A stretch of 64,000 nt of DNA from Psococerastis gibbosa (GCA_963971405.1 OZ020490.1:124001-188000); one strand, 5' to 3'; counted from the first letter of the stretch, positions 1-11,659 are shown. Notes: generated by a model not told the origin, from the letters alone. Translations and numbers: made by a program.

Positions 1-195
1 AAATCGACCAAATAGTTTGCCCGGAAATCGACGTACAGACAGACAGAACGACAGACTGACATTTCGTAAAAACCACTTTTTTGGGTTCCTGGGACCTGAA
101 AACGTGTAAATCCGTTGAAATCTCGGAATCGAAAATTTCGACCATCACTAAGCTTTCCTTATATTACGTATAAATTGGAAAGCAAAAAACAGTGA
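1..195 (+). repeat. Interspersed repeat family A, copy cut by the window edge
   Basis: This is the 3' portion of a repeat seen again at about 14570-14795 (-), 18049-18285 (-), 34240-34640 (+), 41563-41950 (-), 61180-61520 (+) and 63595-63985 (+). Diagnostic parts are a CCGGAAATCGACG motif, an ACAG/GACAGACA microsatellite, a TTTCGTAAAAACCACTTTTT block, and a terminal self-complementary pair GCTTTCC...GGAAAGC. The pairing and the GTCT-type microsatellite core recall Helitron-derived DINE/HINE repeats. That assignment is inference. Confidence 0.8.
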
Positions 196-660
196 ACGAA
201 TAGAGTAGGCTGGTAGTATTGTCAGCTGCGAAGGCGAGCAAGTCGCTCGCAGCAGGTACCCCGTGGCCCATATCATGATGACATGACATGTGTAGTGCGG
301 GAGCTGGCAGGTCACGACTGGTTCTGCCTCCTCCATGCCCATTAAATGCTCGTCGTTTAACACGAGATTAAACGATCTTCGGCCGCGTGCACAATCACTA
401 TCATGTTGGCCATGAACAGAGACTTTCACGGTCGGCGTCCGATGATGGGACAGGGCTGATGCTACGGAGTCTCCGAGAGGCCAACCTGAAGGTGTGCGTA
501 GGCTGCTGTGGCACATAAGCTGTTGGCAAAATGTCTGCAAGTATGCTTTCAGATTGACCACAGCCAACGGCTCTCCAGCTTCATAAACCAACGCATTTAT
601 TATTACTGTTGCCTGCATTGAAATGTCAAAGCTGAGATTCCCAATGAAATTGTCACACAA
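148..660 (-). CDS. Unrecognised 170-codon ORF, possibly an exon or chance ORF
   Basis: A minus-strand ORF of 170 codons, one of the longest here that is not part of a recognised transposon. I do not recognise the protein. It shows no signal peptide, membrane segment or catalytic motif I can name. Its last dozen or so codons run into repeat A, so at least that end is not host coding sequence. The upstream side (higher coordinates) offers a possible AG acceptor. It could be a decayed exon or chance; there is no neighbouring exon to support it. Confidence 0.15.
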   Translation of the reverse strand: MCDNFIGNLSFDISMQATVIINALVYEAGEPLAVVNLKAYLQTFCQQLMCHSSLRTPSGWPLGDSVASALSHHRTPTVKVSVHGQHDSDCARGRRSFNLVLNDEHLMGMEEAEPVVTCQLPHYTCHVIMIWATGYLLRATCSPSQLTILPAYSIRSLFFAFQFIRNIRKA

Positions 661-1341
661 CTTTAAAATCTAAAATGAGTTTACAAGTCACGTTTTATTG
701 GGATGGCAACATATTGGCTGCTGACGAAAGGTTTTTCTTTTTTAATTTGAAAAATGGAAAGAAGGTTCTACAAAACAGGTATTGGAAAATACCGCAACGG
801 GCCCACAGGCAGCTGAACACCAGGTTTCCTGTTAATGTCAGACAACTATAATAGTAGTCTTGACAACTGTCTTACATGCAGGTATATACAATATATGCTT
901 ACACCAAACAATCAGAGCCTATACCAGTTGGGATTTTAATAGGAAACTTGCTCCGGTAAATATATAGGAGATGTTTAAAAACCTAAAATTTTGCACGCAT
1001 ACTTCCGAAATCCTTCGGAATCGTCCGTTTAGACAAAAATTGCTTTGGCTGTACAATCTGAACTCTTCTCGATGACGCACCTATATTTTATTGTATATTA
1101 TTTTTATAGCCCGGAACCCCTCGTAAAAATAATAATTAGGTTTCCGGATTGAAAATTCCTCTTCAAATCCTCTTCACGAGTACATCAGACTTGAATCCTT
1201 GCATTGCGAGTCCCTAGTGGCTGTGTCTGCGTAAATCCCATTTCCACCCCGAGTTACCACTATGATCATAGGTAGTGTGCGGTGTCCGTAAGGTATATTG
1301 GTCGGAATGGCCTGAATTGGAGAAATATATGAGGTTGAACT
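196..1341. other. No confident gene
   Basis: Apart from the weak ORF at 148-660 (-), I see only AT-rich sequence with no splice-linked coding blocks. Confidence 0.5.
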
Positions 1342-1541
1342 CAGGGTTGCCGTTTTGCGTGAAAAATCACGAAATGCGTGTATTTTCAGAGCTTGCGTGA
1401 TGTGCGTGTAAAGTGCGTGTATTTTAGACAAAATTGATTTTATAATTAAATAAAAATATTGAAATTTAAACCAATAAAATAATAAAAAAATTAAAACCCT
1501 GGAAAAATGAAAACTTTAAAAAAAAAAATGCCGAAAAATGC

Positions 1542-1596
1542 TTAATAAACAAAAAATAACAAAAACTCTAAGTTTTTGTTATTTTTTGTTTATTAA
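1542..1596. repeat. Perfect 26-bp inverted repeat with a 3-nt loop
   Basis: Arms at 1542-1567 and 1571-1596 are perfectly complementary and separated by CTA. The stem is A/T-rich (AACAAAAAATAACAAAAACT on one arm). It lies inside the hAT-like element at 1342-3236. Confidence 0.9.
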
Positions 1597-2044
1597 AATG
1601 AAATACCACGAAGTCACGAGTAATCTAATTATTTATCCGAAAAATGCTGTTTACCTTACCTGATCTAGGACCACAGACCACAAGTGCCAAGACCCCAACA
1701 CAACTCCAAAAATCATATTCCAAATCTACTCGGCCGGCGGGTGGCCATTGTGATTTGCTCATTATTTCATATTTGTCTGCCTCTGCGCCACATGGGCGCA
1801 AAATCGAACAAGATAACAAACATGCATATTATAGAACAAAGAAATGCCACGTGTGAGAGGTCTTTTTCTGATTGAAAATTAATAAAAAAAAAAACTACTT
1901 ATTTACGAACCACAATGTCTCAAAAGAGGTTGAACTCTTTTGTTCAAGCGAATAAGGCGACCACTTAAAGCCTTAAAACCCCACGATTTTATAGGAAGTC
2001 AATATTTTGGGCCGAATTATTTAAAAAGTAATAACATAATAAAG

Positions 2045-2790
2045 TGCTCATCTGAAAAATCTAAACATTTTTGGCAAGATGCGTAAAACCCCGTATTTCA
2101 GGTCTATTGAACAAACATCTTCTCCCGGGGGAGACCCCTGGACCCCCTCGTTTGGAATTAGCCTATGTTCATCGCCTGTGAACATTGAAACGTTACTCCT
2201 ATCAAAATGCATGAAACCCCACCATTTCATGCTCATCATTCAAGAATTTGCTCGTAATTGTATTCATTATCTGTAAAATCTAAGCGTTAACCTATCAAAA
2301 TGCCTAAAACCCCACTGTTTCAGACCTATTTAAAAAAAAAAAAAATCATCCGGGGGAGACCCCCGAACCCCCTTGTATGTAGTTATATTCATCGTCCGTA
2401 CAATTGAAACATTAGTCCTATCAAAATGCGTAAAACCCTTACCATTTCAGCCCTATTTTTAAAAAAATTTCACCCGGGGGAGACTTCCGGCCCCCCTTGC
2501 TCGTAATTATATTCATTGTCTGTAAAATCATCAAAACGTAACAACTTAATAAAGTCGTTATCTACAAAATCTAAACATTTTTGGCAAGATGCGTAAAACC
2601 CCCTATTTCAGGTATTTTACAAAAATCTTCACCCGGGGGAGACCCCCAGACTCCCTCGTTCGTATTTAGCCTATATACATCGCCTGTAAAAATCGAAACA
2701 TTACTCCTATGAAATTGCGTAAAACCCCATCATTTCAGGCTTATTTTTCAAAAATTTTGACCCGGGCCCCCCTTGCTTGTATTTATATTC
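2045..2790 (+). repeat. Degenerate tandem array, unit about 90-165 bp
   Basis: Units begin near 2079, 2209, 2299, 2425, 2588 and 2713 with ATGCGTAAAACCCC followed by ATTTCAG. Most units then have a C-rich/G-rich core such as CCCGGGGGAGACCCCC. The same unit recurs in both orientations at 10960-11230, 22961-23110, 28600-28700, 29620-29830 and 46770-48240. Confidence 0.8.
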
Positions 2791-3236
2791 ATTACGACCC
2801 TTGGGGGCCCCCGTTCACGTCTCCCGAACCCCCGGGCCCCTGTGCGACGGACAGTAATGTCATTAATTTAAATGCTGCGAAAGTCCTTGAGAACGGTTTT
2901 CCCCTTATTCTACACTATCATGAAAATGGGGGGGGGGGCGAATTAAACACCGCCACCCTCGAAAAACTATCGTTACGCCACTGGAAGTAAGAAAAATAAT
3001 TCACACAGATTTTTCAGCCCCACTACAAGCTAAGCATAGAAGTTGTTAGATAAAATTAGCAAAACAAATGACATATATTTTAGTTACCATATTAAAAAAT
3101 TTAATATAAATTATGTATTATATGTATATATTATATTAATATGCATATATATTCGCCGATTAGTTGCTTGCGTGATATGTCGTGAATTTTGAACGTCAGT
3201 GGCGTGATATTTCATATGACACGTCCGGCAACACTG

Positions 3237-5270
3237 GTTGAACTAGTTAGTGAGGCTGGTGGGTTGCCGTGGCCGGACTGCCTTGATCTTGACCGCGCGA
3301 GGACGAGTTCACGACCGAGTCGCTTGTTTACGGAAGTCCCCCCACGTTCATTGTCAGCTGCTCGTTCTTATCTATCCGAAGCAATTTCTCCTGTTCTGCG
3401 GCTGTTGGAGTGCCTTGCAAGTCCACTTGTATCATATAGGCTAACGCGTTAATCAATAGCCTGGTTCCCGACGTCTGCAGCGTCGTTCGCCGCAATTATT
3501 AGTAGCCTGCCCTTTAACTTTAACCTGCCTTGAACGCCGAAGCTCTAAGCGTAGTAAAAGAATATTTTTATACATTATGTCGTGACAAAGAGCCTCTATC
3601 TGTAAAGTGACAAGACGTCCCGTTTTGAACGGGCGGTCCCGTTTTTTAAGTGTATGTCCCGTTGCCCCGAGCAAAGGGAAAATATTTTTTGCATAAGAAT
3701 ATGAAAACTAGGCTACTTATTAAGAAATTTTATTGCATTATTTATCATTGGTGTAGGAAGAAGTAAGCTGTAAGCAGCCTGGTTTCGGCCTTGTTCGTTT
3801 ATGTTCGGGACTATCCGAAACCTTTTTTGCTGACTTACAGCCGATGCATGAACGCATTTAGAGTACTAACAAAATATAGAGCATTAGTGAGTAAATTTTG
3901 TCGCAGCTTTGCTACGAGCCTATGATGTATGAACGCTTTTTGTAGATCTAGTTTAATATAAAATTTAAGCAAATTTTGTGTTTCATAAAATATTTAAATA
4001 GCCCACATGAATATGTGTTTTTTTTTTTTTTTTTTAATGTTATTGTTTTATGTTTTAAACAATTATTAAATGTAAAAGTCTCTGCAAGGGAAAAAAATAA
4101 AATAAATTGTTTAAAATTTGGTTTCATCAGAATTAGCAAACTAAACTGATAAAACGTATAATGTGATTGATTGTCATTAGGCCTTCGACCATGTAGACCA
4201 TGTAGTGGCGGGTACACCATAATACATGGACTTGATGCCGATGCTAATGTAAATGCACCTTGAAACTCAGTGGAGGGTCACCCCAGATAAAGCTCAGCAC
4301 AAGCCGAGGTCGCGGTCCCTCATCTAACGGCACACGATGGGTGTATGTGTGTACAGTATACAGTATGCCGCCCAAGTTCACTGATCGCTCTATTACTATT
4401 AATATTCAAATTCTATGCCTCATACAATGGCTGGACGCTTTAATTTATGCGCTTGTTTCCAATTAGCGGGTCTAGTCTAATGCAGACTCTGTAAATTATC
4501 GTTAAAAAAGTTTTGCCTTGCAATTTTTAACTGTAAATCGTGAGAAACAAAATAAATGTGCCTGCTTCACTGATGAGTTAATGCGTTGACGATATTTGGC
4601 GGGTAGGCCTGTACGGTAGTTGGTACGCGGTGAGTTTGTTGTGTATTATCGTATAGGTACTGATGTAACGTACAGATGTAGATGGCATCAGTTGAGGTAG
4701 GAATGTGGCCGTGGGTCGCATGCAGATGTCCCACTCCCCTAACTGTACCGCCGCCATGCCAACCTGCCTCAACTGTGCCGGGCCCGTCAGGGTACACCAC
4801 TCAACAACCAAACAATGGCTGGAAGGGATCAGCCGATCAGCGTGGACGATCATCATACGAGCTCGCCCTGCAGCGGGCGAAATTTTATTTCGGTTGGGGT
4901 TGAAGCAGAAGTTGTAGAAGATTTTTTTTTATCGCCGGCAGATTAGTGTACATGCCTACGTAAGAGGGTTTACTAAGTACAGGTTTTACAGGGACAAAAA
5001 GTGGTGAGAATAATACAAAGAGGTGGATTCCGGCTTCTGGGGTCTCCCCGCAGGGAGAACCTTTTAAAGATTGTATGGGCGCGAAATACAAGTAGGTTTG
5101 TAAGTGCGTTTCGATGCCATCAATAGAGTATATAGACAAAGACATTGCATTGATATATTAATTCTAGAAATCGGGATAGGGGGTCCAGCGGTTCCCCTGG
5201 GAGACATATTTTGTCAATATAGGTGAGAAATAGAAGGTTTTTACACATTTCAACATCTATTATTATAAGT
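3237..5270. other. No gene recognised
   Basis: Several short ORFs occur here but none has a recognisable domain or convincing splice context. A poly-T run at about 4017-4035 is the only low-complexity feature of note. Confidence 0.5.
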
Positions 5271-5277
5271 TTCCATT

Positions 5278-5400
5278 TTCTCAGCAGAGCTGGGGACCCC
5301 CTGATTTACACGGCCAGAACATTTAGCAAGAGTGGGACTCGAACCAACAACCTTTCGGGTCAAAGTAAGAGTCTATAGCACTGCTCTACACGTCTTACAT
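5278..5400 (-). repeat. tRNA-Glu-derived SINE fragment
   Basis: On the minus strand the sequence contains a tRNA-like head with a box-B match (TTGGTTCGAGTCCCAC) and a CCGAAAGG anticodon-arm relic, shared with the fuller copy at 6180-6388. Confidence 0.65.
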
Positions 5401-5934
5401 TTTTCTCGTTGTGACACAAGTAAAAAGCGCACGGGCTTTCTTTTGACTGAGGTGAGGCCCAGGGTGGGGCGGGGCGAACGATTCCCGTTAGTGTGGGAAA
5501 ACTAAGATTGCTGTGGTGAGGTGTTGTCGCACGGTGTGCGTGCCAGAACTGGTCTGCCAAATATTTGACGGCCATTAATACCGTACCTGACCTGGCGCCA
5601 CAATGCACACTCAGTTACAAGTTACCGCAATAACATAACAGAGGCAATTGATCGAGTGTGAGTATCCGGGCTGATGGGCCGTAGTCAAAGTGGGCAAAAC
5701 AAACGTTGTGTTACAGCTCTGCAGCTTTCTTCTTCTTAAACGCCGCTGCTGACTGCGTTGAATCAGACTTGGAGGCTCGCTAGCAAATGCGAAATGTAAG
5801 TTATATTGGGACCTAAATTGGCTTCAATTTCAACCATCAGCCCGAATTCGAATGTTTTAGCTCATAGTGCTACAAAGATGAAAACCAGAGTGTGCGGACT
5901 TGTGAACTGTATTCAGGGCCACCTTGTCCTGATG

Positions 5935-6165
5935 CGAATGAGGCAAAGACTCAATTTTCATGAAATATTATTAAAAAATAATTTTTCCGCGGAAACGGTC
6001 CTATCGATGGTCTCTAACCTTAGGTATATTGTGGGTGTTAAATATAGCAACAAAAGGGAATAGGTTGGTTTCCCCAACAAGGTATAGGTATTGAATAAAA
6101 AAATATTTTTTGAAAAAATTATGGATAATTAATGCCCCAATGAATAGGCTACATTGCATACTTTG
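5935..6165 (+). repeat. Interspersed repeat family F, copy 1
   Basis: Shares the order of a GACTCAATTTTCATGAAA-type block, a TATTTTTTGAAAAA block and an AATGCCCCAATGAAT-type block with 27030-27262 on the same strand. Neither copy has coding potential. The tRNA-Glu SINE lies immediately 3'. Confidence 0.6.
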
Positions 6166-6179
6166 CCATTATTAAATAA

Positions 6180-6388
6180 AAATAAGGACTTTTTGTTCTA
6201 GTTGTAAGCCAAACTAGCGGAGTTAGGGCTATAAAGCCTTCTCTTACACTCAACTAGGAAGGCCCGAGACCGCCTGCTTTACATGCCCTCCGAAGCATTG
6301 CCAGGAAATTTAGGAAGTGTAGGAATCGAACCAACAACCTTTCGGGTGAAAGGCAGAGTCCGTACCACTACTATACATGTCTTATTAC
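6180..6388 (-). repeat. tRNA-Glu-derived SINE, near full length
   Basis: Read on the minus strand: a box-A-like TAGTGGTACGGAC, an anticodon arm CTTTCACCCGAAAG (TTC anticodon context, as in tRNA-Glu), and box B GGTTCGATTCC. These are followed by a unique body (GGGCTATAAAGCC when read on the plus strand) and a tail AACAAAAAGTCC. This order of Pol III head, body and A-rich tail is the standard SINE architecture. Related copies: 5278-5400, 24693-24745, 25752-25896 (all -) and 62358-62450 (+). Confidence 0.78.
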
Positions 6389-6549
6389 TGTGTTGTAATA
6401 TATTGGCATGCCCGTTCTAGACTGTGCAATCGTGCCATCGCTCAATTCAGTGCTTTGGGATAGGGAATGTCGGGGCAGGAAAGCATGTACGGGTTCACTC
6501 GCAGCGGTTCTTACATTACGAGGATAGGCAGATAACCAAGGTTGAAACT

Positions 6550-6679
6550 GCCTGTTTCAATAATTCTCCCTCAATACAAACTGTCTGGCTGAGATTACAT
6601 TAATATACATATTTCTATATGCAGTATATAATAATGTAACCTTATTCAGACAGTTTGTTTTGGGAGAAAGTAAACAGGC
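6550..6679. mobile_element. Small foldback (MITE-like) element
   Basis: The two halves form an imperfect inverted repeat nearly 50 bp long. The left arm starts GCCTGTTTC and includes ACAAACTGTCTG; the right arm includes CAGACAGTTTGT and ends AAACAGGC. A spacer of about 30 bp separates them. No clear target duplication could be defined, so the superfamily is unknown. Confidence 0.6.
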
Positions 6680-8217
6680 GACTGGTACCTGCAATGTGAT
6701 GATGCTTGGTTAAGCCGAACTACCACCTGTTACAATGTCAATGGCAAGCATGTCTGAGCTTGCCCATTGGCACTTGTAGGGGGCGAGGCTTGACATCGAG
6801 GAGTGAACCAGTTTACCAACGGAAACAACACCGATTATGTCCGCAAACCGATGGGGTCGTTGGCAGGGCAACGGCTTCTGCGCACAACTAACAGTCTCGG
6901 CTAAAATATCAAACTACAACAGCTTCCTTGACCTTCTCGCTCTGAACATGTACAAAATTTGTTTCAAGCAGTACGGTATATTTGCTGTATATTCCTATAT
7001 TATATGCAGTATATACTGTATGTGTGTACTATTTGTTGCAACTGTGCGCAGGAGAATAAAAGGATATAATATATAAAATTGAAAATTCATGGGTCATTCA
7101 GTATATTGATTGTGCGAGAAGTCACCAAATTACCAAATGTACCAAAACGTAAATGCAACAAATAAATTAAAACAGTAGCATATATTTGGCGTACCTACTC
7201 CAGTTCAGTGAAATACATTTTGATAGTGGAACTTGTAAAATAATATCAAGTCAATTGGTTTGCCTCAGAATAGGCTGCACAGTGTAATCCAATGGACGAA
7301 TGTGTCTGTTTCTACATACAAGGCATCCATTGGAAATTACAGTTGGTAAGATGGCAGCGCTAAATCAGAACAATACTGTCTCTCATGACATGCCCGAAAG
7401 TTTGACAAGCAAGCATTTCACCAAACTGCCTACTGCTGGACTAGGCATTGAAATGAACGAAACACTGATTTAATTAATGGATGCTCATTGATGTATTGGA
7501 ATAAACAAAATGTTTCGTTCGTTTGAATGCCTTGTCCAACATGATAAATATACAGATTGATCTTTTTTTTTTTAGTAGGTTTGATTTTGAACATGATATT
7601 GTCTCTTCTATGGCCCTAATAAATCCCTCAGATTTTTTTTAAATTCAGGCAAAGGATAGTTTTTTTTATTAAAGTTATCATCCTATCTCAAAAATTCCTC
7701 ATAATAACCTAAATATGGGGTATAAACGGGTGGTGTGCACCTCATTGTACGATAGTAATTATTACAGTATTTCACTGAAACTATTCGTAGCCTTTTCGCT
7801 TTTAATTCCTCAAAATTATACTAAATTTATAATCTAAACACGCGTAGATATTATTGTATAGCTGCCTACTCAAAACGGAAAACAAAAATAAAAACGCAAG
7901 GAAATGATAGCCTAGTACTATTGGCCAGTATCGGGCTGTGAATACAAACAACCGCGCCGTATCATTTCAGGTTTTTCAGGAGTTGACCTATCTCCAAGTC
8001 TTATTAATTCCCTCGGGTGCACTGTCCTATAGGCTACTTTCTGGATATAGATTGAATTCCTTCACTGGATCCACAGAATTGTCTTTTTTGTAACAAAAAT
8101 GAACTCTCACAATTTAAGTAATGATCATTTAGCATGCTACAGTTCCAATATTTCTGAAACTCAGCTTATTCTATTGTACAATATGGGCGCATCATGTAGT
8201 ATAGTATATTGTATATT
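6680..8217. other. No gene recognised
   Basis: AT-rich sequence with only short ORFs. A short inverted repeat around TCCAATGGA (about 7288-7342) is the only structure noticed. Confidence 0.5.
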
Positions 8218-8468
8218 GAGTTGCCTATTAGCAAAAGCAATCCTCTCCATTTTTTTCAGTTTTGAGATATTCGCGCCATTTTTTTTTTTTTTCAATACTC
8301 TATCCGATGAATCAGATATTGAGACGCAAAAGCAATTCTAATACTGTTAAAATTAGCTTTAAAAACTGTAATAATGTTATACCTCATGGCGTTGCGGCAC
8401 AGCAGTTTTTTGCAGTTTCTGAAAAATCGTCCTGGGTGGACAGGATTGCTTTTGCTAATAGGCAACTC
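8218..8468. mobile_element. MITE with 32-bp terminal inverted repeats
   Basis: Ends 8218-8249 and 8437-8468 are inverted copies matching at 31 of 32 positions (GAGTTGCCTATTAGC... at the outer edge). The 251-bp element has no coding capacity. A duplicated target could not be assigned confidently, so the superfamily is left open. Confidence 0.75.
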
Positions 8469-9001
8469 ATTTGTATATAAAAAGAATCAATGAAAGTTAA
8501 TACACATTTTGTATAAATTAATACACTTGTCTTTAAGCTGGCAAAACTGGAACCCAGCTTGTCTATGGCTCAGCTATTAAACATACAGCATCGAAATATT
8601 TATTTCGTACGTCGGCATCGTTTGCATCAACTGCAACAGTGCAACCTGGATTGTATTAATGAATTATTGTAACAAAATAATCAAGTTATTAGATGGTCAC
8701 GAACACTTATCTTAAGACGAGGAAAAAGAGGGGTATGAGTGACGTCACTGCAGTGTTTAAGCAACTCCCGCCACCTGAAACAAACCAAAACATACAGTAA
8801 TGACGTAACAATCCACTGCCTATGAAACAAACTTATGTGCACCATAAGGGCCTTATGTTAAGTTTGAAAATTGATATGGTATTAGAAATTATTTGGTAAA
8901 ACCTATTATTACTGGTATCTACATTACAAAATTGCAATATCTATTTGCACCAGTTAAAGAAGATCCCATTAAGGCTAGTAAGGCAAATAATTTGACATTA
9001 A

Positions 9002-9261
9002 TATTTTCTTCTTCTTCCCCCTTAATGCCGCGTGCGCAGCGTGGGGGGGGGGGGGAATCACCCGAACCCATTTCCTGAGCTCTCCCCGGTCGGATGTTAA
9101 CGCCTTCAGCTCGGCCATTGTTTTCCCACTTGCTCTGGCGAGTTGTTCAATCCTTTCCTCGAGGGTTGTCCTTGGTCTGCCGATGGGTCTTCTTCCTTGT
9201 GGCCTTGCCTCCGCCAACCTCCGGGTGGTCCTTGATATTTTCTCTCTTGACATTCCTTGAC
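9002..9261 (-). mobile_element. 5'-truncated non-LTR retrotransposon 3' end with 13-bp target duplication
   Basis: Minus-strand coding of a tail of the type GRRPIGRPRTTLEERI...RGELRKWV is followed by a GAAGAAGAAG terminus. This is the usual 3' end of CR1/RTE-type LINE ORFs. AATTTGACATTAA occurs perfectly on both sides (8989-9001 and 9262-9274), a target-site duplication typical of target-primed reverse transcription. Only about 260 bp was inserted, so it is dead on arrival. Confidence 0.85.
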
Positions 9262-9469
9262 AATTTGACATTAAACAATTAAAAAAATTGTCGACTCAGG
9301 TGTACTGAATGGCCAGGTGAACCTGCAAATTTATAGTTAGGCAACTAAGTTCTTACACAAATGACAACTATCACCAGTCCTGTAACCTATACTTTTTAAA
9401 ATAAGTAAGTAATCGCAATGTGTTGTAATGGTATTCGTGATCGTCATTTTTCTGAGGTCACATTTTCAA

Positions 9470-9665
9470 CGATTGGTTGGCAGCAACTCTCTGCAAATCA
9501 TCCCCAGCTCACTCAGTCCTGTGCCTTCCTCTTCAATTCTTGGTTCGTTGCAGCTCCCTTAGTAAAGCCATGAATTCCTTGTTCGCCCACCCTCTTCTAT
9601 TGGTTCCTACCACTGTGCCCTCAATGATGGTGTGTACCTTCCAGACTTCCGTAAGACGTTATGAC
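9470..9665 (-). pseudogene. Fossil LINE ORF2 3' tail
   Basis: The minus-strand translation contains pieces such as TIIEGTVVGTNRRGW, resembling the EGK-EG-RGRGR tail motif that follows the reverse transcriptase in many arthropod LINEs. Stops and frameshifts interrupt it. Clade cannot be determined. Confidence 0.4.
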
Positions 9666-9846
9666 TAATAAAATATAAATCGCTTTATTTTCAAGATTTA
9701 TTCAAAATTGAAACATCAAAGATTGGCCAGTAACATGTTTTCACATAATTTAGCCTAACTTTTATTTTGTTCGTCAAGAAATAATGAAAGGTAATAAATT
9801 TCACTATTTTTCATCTTTCTTTGTAGAAAGTTGTTTGAAAAAAATG

Positions 9847-9918
9847 TGCCGTGACCAGGATTCGAACCTGGGTTATTGCGGCCACAACGCAATGTCCTAA
9901 CCACTAGACGATCACGGC
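9847..9918 (-). tRNA. tRNA-His (anticodon GTG)
   Basis: A 72-nt cloverleaf: acceptor GCCGTGA pairing with TCACGGC, D arm TCTAGTGGTTAGGA (box A), anticodon arm TTGCG-TTGTGGC-CGCAA giving GTG, and T arm with GGTTCGAATCC (box B). The discriminator base is A. A run of seven T on the coding strand (9838-9844) directly downstream is a Pol III terminator. No intron. It is identical to the plus-strand gene at 12206-12277, which argues that both are functional. Confidence 0.96.
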
Positions 9919-10077
9919 CTGTGCATGAAACCATCCTTGTTGCCATACATATTCTGCACCGGCTCCATTTCCACAATTAATAATGAGTCAATAATGCAAC
10001 TCCCCATCGTATCTGGCTGGCATGGGGTCTTCCTTCGTGGTATGGCTTACGTATACAGGGACGGAGGGGTGGGGGTC

Positions 10078-10098
10078 AATAAATAAATAAATAAATAA
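10078..10098 (+). repeat. (AATA)n microsatellite
   Basis: About five AATA repeats. Confidence 0.85.
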
Positions 10099-10934
10099 CA
10101 AACATAAAATGTCGTACCGATAAAACTAGAGCGTAGTAAATAAACGTCCAATAACTGGGGGGGGGGGGGGGCAACCATGTACGTGTATCGCATGTAGTCT
10201 GTGGTACGGTGGCCGGGAAATAACAACCTGCTTGACAAGCTTCAACAACATCCTGAGCGGCCAAGCGTCGTCAGAATAGCAACCTCTCAGCAATTAATGA
10301 TGAGCTGCCTCCAACCGCTTGGTGTTGCTTACCGATCATTTATTGAGACGTTTAACCACAGGCCATTCATAATACACGCAATCCTGCAAAGTTGCTCAAG
10401 GAAGGTAATTTTCATGGATGTAAGTTGAAATTAAAACGCACTAACAGAGTCTAGGATTTTCTAGGGGGGGGGGGGGCTGATGACGATTTCAGCACCCTTC
10501 CAGAACTTGTCTCATATACCATCATGCATACAGGCTATCATAACTGCCGGCGGCCATAGAGACTTTTAGGGAACTTTAAAAACATTATGTGGAAGGTAGC
10601 AAATACTTACATTTAATGGGAAATGAGTACCTACCTAACATTACAAGTGAAAAATTCAAATATTTAATGAAATATCTACGAAAATATTAGGACCAACAGA
10701 AAAAATGTAAAGGAGCATTTCTTCAAATAAATATTCTTGACGGCTGTACTAGTGATATTTTCCGTGAAAACAGACAATGGGGGTACCGATGGCGGGTCCA
10801 GGACAGATTTTCGGAGGGGGCCATTCCGGGAAAAGTAAGTGAGGCTATAGTACCAATCCAAATTAATTTTTAGCGATTGTGCAAAATGGTGTGATTGTTA
10901 ACGAAACGAGGCACATTAATTTACAGTGCATTGC

Positions 10935-11260
10935 TTGTAAAACCCATGCGCCTGATGCAGAAAGGTACCAATAGAGGGTTCAGAGGTCTCCCCCGGGGGG
11001 AAAATGTGAAAATATGAGTGCAAAATAGTGGGGTGTTACGATTTTTCCAGCAGTAAATTACTGATTTTTTAAAGCTTACAAAGGTATGCTTACGGTAAAT
11101 GGTTATTCATATTGTTGGAAACAGAGGGTCCGGGGGTCTCCCCCGGGGAAAAATTTTGAAAATAATAAGTTCAAAATAGTGGGGTTTTATGATTTTTACA
11201 GCAGTAAAATTTATCATTTAAACATGGAAGGCATATTCATGTTACCATGGCCATTCGCTT
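10935..11260 (-). repeat. Two units of the GGGGGTCTCCCCC array family
   Basis: Two reverse-oriented units carry GGTCTCCCCCGGGG followed by a fragment like CAAAATAGTGGGGTTTTA, matching the complement of the units in 2045-2790. They lie upstream of a hAT-like right end (CACTACGCCACTG, ending 11688). Confidence 0.7.
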
Positions 11261-11659
11261 TTTCTTTCTGATCCTCCTTAAAGTGGGGAATTCAAAATTC
11301 TCTGCTATTTCGGTCGCCCTCGGCTAGTATTGTCCGTCTTTCCAAGAATAATATCAAAGATTCAAGATGAGTACCGTAATTGCATTGTCATGGGTAATCC
11401 TGGTTTTTGGAGCGCATTCGGAACCATGTCCACCTTGCATAGAAATTGTATTCTATACAGTAAATGTTTACCACCATAAATTAAATTTAAATAAACAAAA
11501 CAATAACAAACCAAACCTCAAAAACAAAGTGTCATTAATTAGTAGTTGCAGCAGAATTGAATTTCACTGTCCGCACCTTCCACGCCATATTATATTTTAC
11601 TATATTTTCTCAGTAAATTGTTATATCAATTTTTTCTCTGCCTCCCAGCCCTCCCCCCC

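Larger units (their letters stand above)
1342..3236. mobile_element. hAT-like non-autonomous DNA element with perfect 8-bp target duplication
   Basis: The element starts CAGGGTTGCCG and ends CGGCAACACTG, an 11-bp terminal inverted repeat with one mismatch. It is flanked by GTTGAACT at 1334-1341 and again at 3237-3244. CAG termini with an 8-bp duplication are the hallmark of the hAT superfamily. Short GCGTGAT-type motifs recur just inside both ends, as expected for subterminal transposase-binding repeats. There is no transposase ORF. The interior carries a perfect 26-bp hairpin (1542-1596) and a degenerate tandem array (about 2045-2790). Confidence 0.88.

Noticed and set aside
8975..9271. Basic 98-codon protein as a host gene
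   Set aside because: It is the tail of a LINE ORF with a GAAGAAG terminus and a 13-bp target duplication.
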